Source of the DNA: Thermodesulfobacteriota bacterium
GTDB taxonomy: Bacteria; Desulfobacterota; Desulfocorpusculales; Desulfocorpusculum
DNA length: 9,057 nt
Direction of reading: 5' to 3'
NCBI GenBank assembly: GCA_028275295.1
Contig: JAPWUY010000042.1
Span: 1 to 9,057, forward strand
Each line of letters opens with the position of its first letter. Position 1 is the first letter of the stretch. The translations under genes were made by a program, and so were the position numbers. Of this stretch, positions 1 to 5,696 are shown piece by piece. Under the pieces are notes generated by a model. That model saw nothing but the letters and a program-made list of their open reading frames with translations. It searched no databases and had not been told where the DNA came from.

Positions 1-633
1 GATCAGATCCTCGAGGCCATGATGGCCCACGACGGAGAGCTATCCGAGAAAGAGGCCCAGAGAAGGCTCGAGGAGCTATGCGCTATGGTGGGTCTGGACC
101 CGAGACGCATGAAGGATTACCCTCATCAGTTCAGCGGAGGGATGAGGCAGAGGGCAGTGATCGCCATGGCCCTGGCCTGCAATCCAACTATGCTCATAGC
201 TGATGAGCCCACGACAGCCTTGGATGTCATGGTAGCGGACCAGATCCTGGGACAATTGAGGAGACTCCAGTTGGAGATGGGGTTAGCCATTCTCTACATC
301 TCTCACGACATATCCGTGATAGCTAGGTCCTGCGACCGAATGGGGGTCATGTACGCCGGTCAGATGGTGGAACTCGGCGACACAGACGAGATACTGGACC
401 GTCCTCTCCACCCCTACACGAGGGGGCTTATGAGATCCTACCCCAAATTGAGGGGGCCCAAGACCAAGCTGGAGCCCATACCCGGAGAGCCGCCCAATCT
501 CATGGATCCGCCTCCAGGGTGCAGGTTCTGTCCCAGGTGCCCGGACAAGGGGGCATCGTGCCCCACAGAGAGACCCCCTTGGATCCAGGCCAAGGAAGGA
601 CATTGGGTTCTCTGCCACAAAGGGGAGGTCTGA
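1..633 (+). CDS. oppD/dppD-like: Oligopeptide/dipeptide ABC transporter ATP-binding protein, OppD/DppD type (5'-truncated by window)
   Basis: This is one of the two ATPases that would power an Opp/Dpp-type peptide permease at the inner face of the membrane. The reading frame is open from base 1, so the N-terminus with the Walker A loop lies outside the window; 210 residues are visible. The ABC signature FSGGM starts at nt 130, the Walker B/LIADEPTTALD stretch runs about nt 193-225, and the H-loop histidine (SHDIS) is at nt 304. After these comes the C-terminal extension typical of the oligopeptide subfamily (HPYTRGLM, PGEPPNL). It ends in a cysteine cluster C-x2-C-x2-C-x6-C (codons at 520, 529, 538, 559) with one more Cys at 613. 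Family knowledge: related Dpp ATPases carry an iron-sulphur cluster in this region; that it does so here is inference. The partner ATPase follows 10 nt downstream. Whether peptides, nickel or another ligand is carried cannot be told from the ATPase. Confidence 0.95.
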   Translation, partial: DQILEAMMAHDGELSEKEAQRRLEELCAMVGLDPRRMKDYPHQFSGGMRQRAVIAMALACNPTMLIADEPTTALDVMVADQILGQLRRLQLEMGLAILYISHDISVIARSCDRMGVMYAGQMVELGDTDEILDRPLHPYTRGLMRSYPKLRGPKTKLEPIPGEPPNLMDPPPGCRFCPRCPDKGASCPTERPPWIQAKEGHWVLCHKGEV

Positions 634-636
634 GGT
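632..636 (+). promoter_or_regulatory. Ribosome binding site for OppF-like gene
   Basis: GAGGT overlaps the stop codon of the upstream ATPase gene and lies 7 nt before the ATG at 644, which supports that start and suggests coupled translation. A stronger AGGGGAGG at 621-628 is 15 nt away, which is too far for this ATG. Confidence 0.6.
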
Positions 637-643
637 AGTCCCC

Positions 644-1633
644 ATGGAGAGGGAGGAGAGAGAGCCAATGGTGGTCTTCGATGAGGTGGTCAAGGTGTAC
701 AGGGCCACCCAGTCCCTCCTGCGGAGGTCAAGGGGAGAGGTCAGGGCCCTCGATGGGGTGTCCTTCGCGATTCAAAAGGGGGAGATCTTCGCCCTTGTGG
801 GAGAGAGCGGAAGCGGGAAGACCACATGCGGTAGGCTCCTCGTCCACCTGGAGAGCCCGAGCTCGGGTCGAGTGCTTTTCCAAGGACAGGACCTGGCAAC
901 CCTGAGGGGTCGTTCCCTCAGGGAGTTCAGGCGCAGGGTTCAGATGATATTCCAGGATCCGTATCAGTCCCTGAATCCACAGCTGACGGTTTTTCAGACC
1001 GTGGTCGAGCCCCTCGTGGTCCAAAGGTGGGGCTCACACGAGGACAGGGAACAAAGGGTGGTGGAGGCCTTGGAAGAGGTGGGACTCAGGCCAGCCAGGG
1101 ATTTCATGTTCCGCTATCCCCACCAGTTGAGCGGTGGTCAGAGGCAGAGGGTGGCCATAGCTAGGGCAATGATCCTGGAGCCCCAGCTAGTCGTCGCAGA
1201 CGAGCCAGTATCCATGCTGGATGCATCCATCCAGGCCCAGCTTCTCAATATGCTCCTGGAGCTGAAAGAGCGACATTCCCTCACGCTCCTCTTCATCACT
1301 CATGATCTGGCCTCTGCCCGCTACCTCGCGGACCGCATATGCGTGATCTACAAGGGCAGGATAATGGAACAGGGCCCAACGGACCTGGTCATAGAGAATC
1401 CCCTTCATCCTTATACCAAAGCCCTTCTCAGGGCAGTCCCAACAGTGGACAGGAGGAAAGAGGAGCTACCGCCGCCAGCATGTCCCGTGGACTCGTTCCT
1501 CGCGCCCAAGGAGGCAGCCTGTCCATTCTATTCCAGGTGCCCGGACTGCACATCCCGATGCATGGAAAAAGAAGCCCCCCTTGCGGAAGTGGAAAAGGAC
1601 CATTACTCCGCTTGCTTCCTCCATTACGGATAA
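644..1633 (+). CDS. oppF/dppF-like: Oligopeptide/dipeptide ABC transporter ATP-binding protein, OppF/DppF type
   Basis: This is the second ATPase of the peptide permease and should form a heterodimer with the preceding subunit. The 329-residue protein is complete and of normal length. Visible motifs are Walker A GESGSGKT (residues 53-60), Q-loop FQDPYQSLNP (103-112), signature LSGGQRQR (162-169), Walker B LVVADEP (182-188), D-loop SMLDAS (190-195) and H-loop H220. The C-terminal oligopeptide extension begins at HPYTKALL (255-262) and carries cysteines at 280, 293, 299, 302 and 306. This again looks like a possible metal or Fe-S site, by family analogy. It starts 10 nt after the OppD-like gene, and the ligase gene follows 12 nt downstream. 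The usual Opp gene order (binding protein, two permeases, D, F) implies that three more subunit genes lie upstream of the window. The specific ligand is not determined. Confidence 0.95.
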   Translation: MEREEREPMVVFDEVVKVYRATQSLLRRSRGEVRALDGVSFAIQKGEIFALVGESGSGKTTCGRLLVHLESPSSGRVLFQGQDLATLRGRSLREFRRRVQMIFQDPYQSLNPQLTVFQTVVEPLVVQRWGSHEDREQRVVEALEEVGLRPARDFMFRYPHQLSGGQRQRVAIARAMILEPQLVVADEPVSMLDASIQAQLLNMLLELKERHSLTLLFITHDLASARYLADRICVIYKGRIMEQGPTDLVIENPLHPYTKALLRAVPTVDRRKEELPPPACPVDSFLAPKEAACPFYSRCPDCTSRCMEKEAPLAEVEKDHYSACFLHYG

Positions 1634-1637
1634 GAGG
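1634..1637 (+). promoter_or_regulatory. Ribosome binding site for first ATP-grasp gene
   Basis: GAGG lies directly after the TAA stop of the OppF-like gene and 8 nt before the ATG at 1646. The spacing is good and no room is left for a separate promoter, so the ligase gene is probably co-transcribed with the transporter genes. Confidence 0.55.
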
Positions 1638-1645
1638 TCCCCTGG

Positions 1646-3094
1646 ATGTGGGAAGAGGAGTTGAGGCACCTTCTGAAGGAGTCCTTCCAGGATGGGCCCA
1701 TATTCGGCATTGGCGAGAGGGCCTATCCCAGGCTCGGCCCCGGCCTCATGCTCGATGACTATGGCATAATATGCGCAATGCGCACAGCCGACATCGAGGA
1801 GATCCGCCCATGGGCAAATGTCCTTTGCTTCCAGGAGCTCTTCCCCCACATGGATCATCCCAGGGACACCTTGGGGATCCTGGGAAATGCCGCCCTCCAA
1901 GAGAGGGGCATTCTCCCACCTCCCGGCAGTCGCCTTGTCCTGTATCGCCAGACGCAGGCCATAAGGCAAATTGTCACGAAGATGGGATGGCTTCCCATGG
2001 CAAATCCTCCTGAAGTCTGGGAGGCTTGGGAGAACAAGGCCTCTTTCAGGGAGAGGGCCAAACAAATGGGGCTTCCCACTGTGGAATTCATTCTCGTGGA
2101 TGCGTCGGACTTCACTCCTTCTCTGTGTTCCAAGCTGATGAAAAGGTGGGGCTCCTGGCTCATTGTCCAGGTTCCAGATTTTCCGAGAGGAGGTGGGAGG
2201 GCCAGCTTCCTTCTGAGAGAGCCCTCTGACTCAGTGAGGATACCTTCCTCTTTTTTCCCCAAGGAGCCTCAAAAATCGAGAACCCTCATGATCTCTCCTT
2301 GGATAGAGGGTCTCTCCCTCAGCATGGAGGTGTGCGTGAGCCCGTGGGGTTTGATGCTATCGCCCCTCCAATTGCAACTTGTGGACCTCGAGGAGCTCCT
2401 CCCAGAAGGAGGGATAGGGAGATTTTGCGGCCACCAATGGGGCCTCGGAATCCCTGGATCCCAAGGCCTGGAAGGGAAGGCGAGGGCCATCTCCACCTCC
2501 CTCGGAGAAGCCATGGCTCAGGAAGGCTACAGGGGAATATTCGGCCTGGATTTCATCTGGGACAAAAGCAGTGGAGAGCTTCTTCTTCTCGAGTGCAACC
2601 CCAGGTACACTGGAGCCTTTCCCACCCTCACCCTCTTGGAGCTGGCCTCTGGGGTCCCGCCCATCGAAGCCTTCCACCTCCTGTCCTTTGCCCCACATCC
2701 CCCGAGGGTGCTCCCTAGAAGTCTTGCTCGATCTCGGGATAGAAGCCTTCCACCCTCTTCCCAGTTGATCCTGTTTCACAGAGGGCCAAAGGCGAAGAGG
2801 GTTGCGAAGGGCCTTCTTTCGGGAAGATACTCACTGCCCCAAAAAGGGGTGCCCAGGAGAGTGGGGGGCATTTTGCCCCTCACCAAATGCCCCCTGGACA
2901 GGGAAGAGTTCTTGATAGTGGATGGCCCTCCCCCTCCTGGATACCCACTGGGTGAGGCAGATGGCCTGGAGAGAGTCGTGAGGATGGTCTTCTTCAGAGA
3001 GGTCGTGGACGAGTCCCGTGGAGGGCTTGCTCAGGAGATCTCGGAGATCGTGAGGTGGGCTTACAGGGAGATGGGACTGGAGCAAGGCCAGTGA
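1646..3094 (+). CDS. ATP-grasp ligase 1 (carboxylate-amine/thiol ligase family)
   Basis: ATP-grasp enzymes activate a carboxylate as acyl phosphate and join it to an amine, often making a peptide bond. This 482-residue protein has the usual order of parts: a pre-ATP-grasp region (about 1-125), an ENK element opening the ATP-binding half (N130, K131), a glycine-rich loop FPRGGGRASF (179-188), and the adenine-side segment ISPWIEGLSLSMEV (216-229). The metal-binding core is FGLDFIWD (299-306) followed by LLLLECNPRYTG (312-323). The expected Mg-binding and catalytic residues D302, E316, N318 and R320 are all present, so it should be active. A C-terminal domain of about 130 residues (350-482), with a GPPPPGYPLGEADG turn near 427-440, resembles the C-terminal lobe of archaeal and bacterial DUF201-type ATP-grasp proteins. 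There is no signal peptide or membrane segment, so it is cytosolic. Substrates cannot be predicted. Its TGA stop overlaps a possible GTG start of the next ligase gene. Confidence 0.88.
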   Translation: MWEEELRHLLKESFQDGPIFGIGERAYPRLGPGLMLDDYGIICAMRTADIEEIRPWANVLCFQELFPHMDHPRDTLGILGNAALQERGILPPPGSRLVLYRQTQAIRQIVTKMGWLPMANPPEVWEAWENKASFRERAKQMGLPTVEFILVDASDFTPSLCSKLMKRWGSWLIVQVPDFPRGGGRASFLLREPSDSVRIPSSFFPKEPQKSRTLMISPWIEGLSLSMEVCVSPWGLMLSPLQLQLVDLEELLPEGGIGRFCGHQWGLGIPGSQGLEGKARAISTSLGEAMAQEGYRGIFGLDFIWDKSSGELLLLECNPRYTGAFPTLTLLELASGVPPIEAFHLLSFAPHPPRVLPRSLARSRDRSLPPSSQLILFHRGPKAKRVAKGLLSGRYSLPQKGVPRRVGGILPLTKCPLDREEFLIVDGPPPPGYPLGEADGLERVVRMVFFREVVDESRGGLAQEISEIVRWAYREMGLEQGQ

Positions 3095-3096
3095 AG

Positions 3097-4320
3097 ATGG
3101 AAAGGCCCATTTTGCTTTTCACAGGCGTCCAGAGGCTTGCGAGAAACCTATCTTCCATGGGCTACGAGAGCGCTTGCCTCATGGAGCCCGGAGAGAAGAT
3201 CTCCAGGCCAGAGGAGATAGATCATTTGGTGGAATACGATCCCAAGGATCCGTGGTCTCTCGAGACATGGGCCCTCAATTGGGACAAGAGAAACAGGGTA
3301 GCCGGGGTGATAAACCGAAGGGAAAGGAGGGTCCTCGAGCATGCCATACTGAACCAGGCACTTGGAAGGCCGGGGGTGACCCTATGGCAAGCCAAGACAT
3401 TGAGGGACAAGCTCTCCCTCAGGCTCTTTCTCCAGAGGAAGGCCCCTTGGCTGAACCCAGAGTTCGAGGAAGTGGACCTCAGGGAGGGAAAGGGGCCGGC
3501 CCGTTTCCCCTTTGTCCTCAAACCGAGGAATTTCTTCAAGAGCCAACTCATGTTCTCCTGTCGGGATGACAAGGAATTCCAGATCGCTCGAAGAAGAATC
3601 CTCCTTTCCATCGAGGAAGCGGAAGGTCGCCACGGGGTCCAATTGGAGAGGACATTCCTCGCGGAGGAGAAGCTCTCGGGGAGACATTTCTCCATCGATG
3701 CCATGGTGGGAGGGAGCGGGAAGGTGATCTTCACCCCCCCTGTCCAGCTCACAATAGCTGAGCAATGGGGCTACGATGATATGCATGTGGCAGTGAGGTG
3801 GGCCCAGGCAAAGGTAGATGGAGAGGAGGAAAGGCTTCTCCAGAGGGCGGTCCTGGGCCTCGTTCGAGCCCTGGATCTCCAGTTGACCCCCCTTCATGTG
3901 GATCTAGTCATCTCGAGGGACGAGGTCAAAGTGCTGGATGCCGCACCCAGAGTAGGTGGATACAGGTCGGAGATGATGGAGCTCGCATGGGGATGTTCCT
4001 TGGACCTCATGAACCTGGAATTGGCCACTGGGAAGGATCCTACATGGGAGCCCAGATGGCGCAAGGAGGTGGCTGTTGTGGAGCTTTTTCCGCCAGAAAG
4101 GGGGGTGCTCCTCGAGTTGGATGGGCTCGATAGAATCTCCAGGCTACCATCTTTCCAGAGGATGGTCCTGAGATCGAGAAAAGGAGATGAGGTAGGGCTC
4201 GCGAAGGACGGGTTCAGGTGCGGCCTTTTCGTCGTGCTGTGCTCGGATGACGAGGACCAAGTGAGGGAAGATGTGGAAGACCTCAGGAAAGCCGTGAAAT
4301 GGAAGGTTCAGCCCAAGTGA
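3097..4320 (+). CDS. ATP-grasp ligase 2, L-amino-acid ligase (BacD/LAL)-like
   Basis: A 407-residue cytosolic ATP-grasp protein, likely joining two amino acids or an amino acid and a small acid. Parts in order from the ATG: an N-terminal Rossmann-like region (1-100), a DKLSLRLFLQ helix (104-113, K105), the strand PFVLKPRNFFKSQ (138-150, K142 as ATP-binding lysine), LAEEKLSGRHFSIDAMV (188-204), HVDLVI (267-272), and the metal-site strand KVLDAAPRVGGY (278-289). The last differs from the usual E-x-N-P-R: it reads D281, A283, R285, close to the 'E-x-A-x-R-x-GG' variant seen in some LAL-type ligases. The C-terminal 320-407 part (RGVLLELDGLDRI, RSRKGDEV, GFRCGLFVVL) resembles the LAL C-terminal domain. 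This points to peptide-bond formation, by family resemblance only. Start: ATG 3097 lies two bases after the previous stop; GTG 3091, which shares GTGA with that stop and has GGAG 8 nt before it, is equally possible. A GTG at 3055 is unlikely. Confidence 0.85.
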   Translation: MERPILLFTGVQRLARNLSSMGYESACLMEPGEKISRPEEIDHLVEYDPKDPWSLETWALNWDKRNRVAGVINRRERRVLEHAILNQALGRPGVTLWQAKTLRDKLSLRLFLQRKAPWLNPEFEEVDLREGKGPARFPFVLKPRNFFKSQLMFSCRDDKEFQIARRRILLSIEEAEGRHGVQLERTFLAEEKLSGRHFSIDAMVGGSGKVIFTPPVQLTIAEQWGYDDMHVAVRWAQAKVDGEEERLLQRAVLGLVRALDLQLTPLHVDLVISRDEVKVLDAAPRVGGYRSEMMELAWGCSLDLMNLELATGKDPTWEPRWRKEVAVVELFPPERGVLLELDGLDRISRLPSFQRMVLRSRKGDEVGLAKDGFRCGLFVVLCSDDEDQVREDVEDLRKAVKWKVQPK

Positions 4321-5696
4321 GAAAGATGGAAAGCCTTCTTCTGGAGATGGCCGAGATTCTCATCCGGGATGGGAACTTCAGATCTCATGGAAGCTCTCCC
4401 GAGGAAATATACTCGTTTTCAACACCCCTTTTTCTCGAAGGAGCCCTTTACACGAAGATGCTGCAGGTCCACAGGGATGTAAAGGATTCCCTAGATTTGC
4501 TCGCAAGGGAGATGAGGCGCAAACGCAATCTCTGCGAGGAGCTTCTGGCTTTGGGGACCCCGTTGGATATGGAATTTCTCCTCATGGACCATGGATACAA
4601 GAGCCTCCTTCCCATCCTGAGATCCGACCTGGCACTGGATAGCGAGGGAAGGGTCTTCCTTCTGGAGGTGAATTGTGGCTGTCCTGGAGGGGAGCTCGAT
4701 CCTGCAATAGTTGCAGATGCCTATTTCAGGGCATCTCGTCAAAGCCCCACGGGGATTTTCCTAGACCCTAGAGGGGAGTCGCTGGAGACGATTTTGAAAT
4801 GCTACGAGGAGTTCAGGGAAGGCCGGCCTCATTTTCCAGAGAAGCCCAGGATTGCCCTGGTGACTTCCAAAGCCCAAAGATGGTTCATGCTTCCGGAATG
4901 CAGGGGCATAGCCGACTATTACAGGGCCATGGGCTTGGAAACATCTGTGGGAGAGCTTGGAGAGCTCGACTTCAGAGACGGAAAGCTACACCTTAGGGGG
5001 GATCCCATCGATCTCCTGTTCAGGAAATTCTCGACCCAGAGCTTCAAGCTCCGACTATTGGAGCCAGAAAATTTTCCCGAAGAGGCCCATGGGGCAAGGA
5101 GCCTCTGGAGAGCACTCGAGGGGTCAGCCCTCTGCATGGTCAACCCCCTAGCTTCCACATTTTTCCAGGACAAGGGGCTTCTCCCTCTCTTGAGAAAGGA
5201 ATTCCCCCGACTCCGAGATGTGATTCCAGAGACCCATATCCTGGGAGGAGACCTTCCCCAGTCGGATCCTTCGCTCTACGAGGAGATCCTCAGGGGGGGA
5301 TCCTTTGTGCTCAAGAGGAGGATGTCCTTTTCGGGCCGCCATGTGATAATGGCACCGCAAGAGGTGGGAAGGAGGCTTCCTCAGCTCATAGAGGAGGAGC
5401 CCAACAGGTGGATTGCCCAGAGGAGGGTGGATCCAGCAAAAGGATTTTTCGGAGTATTCAGCCGGGGAGAACTCAAGGCCGGAAACTTCCCCTTTGTGGT
5501 GAGCCTTTTCGGAGGATCGGCCTTCGTGAGGGTGGGCTCCGGGACATCCCCTCACGAGCCCATAAACGCCCATATGGGATCTGCCACCACGTTTCTCCTG
5601 ACCCAAGAGGGTGACCATCGAGTCCAAGGGAGGGCTCATGATCTCGAACCTCATTCCCAAAGGCCTCTACACTTTTCACCGTGGAATAGCAGTTGA
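4299..5696 (+). CDS. Circularly permuted ATP-grasp family protein (ligase 3)
   Basis: A 465-residue protein in which ATP-grasp elements occur in permuted order. The metal-site end comes first: LRSDLALD (107-114; R108, D110) then VFLLEVNCGCPGG (119-131; E123, N125). A Rossmann-like segment follows (RIALVTSKAQR, 184-194), then NPLASTFFQDKGLL (282-295, K292), and only then the ATP-binding lysine strand SFVLKRRMSFSGRHVIM (335-351, K339) and WIAQRRV (371-377). This order matches circularly permuted ATP-grasp proteins related to glutathionylspermidine synthase. I infer an amide-forming ligase; substrates are unknown. Start choice is uncertain: ATG 4299 (AGGA 10 nt upstream, 22-nt overlap with the previous gene), GTG 4317 (GTGA overlap with the previous stop) or ATG 4326. 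The last 20-28 residues run out of frame over the next gene's start and look unlike a real C-terminus. A possible one-base frameshift near 5611 is discussed in the findings. Confidence 0.8.
   Translation: MEGSAQVRKMESLLLEMAEILIRDGNFRSHGSSPEEIYSFSTPLFLEGALYTKMLQVHRDVKDSLDLLAREMRRKRNLCEELLALGTPLDMEFLLMDHGYKSLLPILRSDLALDSEGRVFLLEVNCGCPGGELDPAIVADAYFRASRQSPTGIFLDPRGESLETILKCYEEFREGRPHFPEKPRIALVTSKAQRWFMLPECRGIADYYRAMGLETSVGELGELDFRDGKLHLRGDPIDLLFRKFSTQSFKLRLLEPENFPEEAHGARSLWRALEGSALCMVNPLASTFFQDKGLLPLLRKEFPRLRDVIPETHILGGDLPQSDPSLYEEILRGGSFVLKRRMSFSGRHVIMAPQEVGRRLPQLIEEEPNRWIAQRRVDPAKGFFGVFSRGELKAGNFPFVVSLFGGSAFVRVGSGTSPHEPINAHMGSATTFLLTQEGDHRVQGRAHDLEPHSQRPLHFSPWNSS
5626..5634 (+). promoter_or_regulatory. 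Ribosome binding site for the aminotransferase gene
   Basis: AAGGGAGGG precedes the ATG at 5638 by only 3 nt (about 4 from the GGAGG core). The spacing is short but the match is strong, and it favours this ATG over the GTG at 5611. It lies inside the 3' end of the third ligase gene. Confidence 0.45.

Noticed and set aside
900..923. Perfect 9-bp hairpin (CCCTGAGGG / CCCTCAGGG) in the OppF-like gene
   Set aside because: It is mid-gene with no T-run and no junction nearby. In this G-run-rich coding DNA such hairpins are expected by chance, so I do not call it a regulatory site.
1466..2065. 199-codon minus-strand frame across the OppF/ligase junction
   Set aside because: It is antisense to two clear genes, with no motif or ribosome binding context.
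3055..3096. Upstream GTG start extending the second ligase
   Set aside because: It would add 14 residues (including GDGTGARP) that overlap the first ligase and look unlike a natural N-terminus. The starts at 3091 or 3097 sit at the stop codon and fit the coupling pattern.
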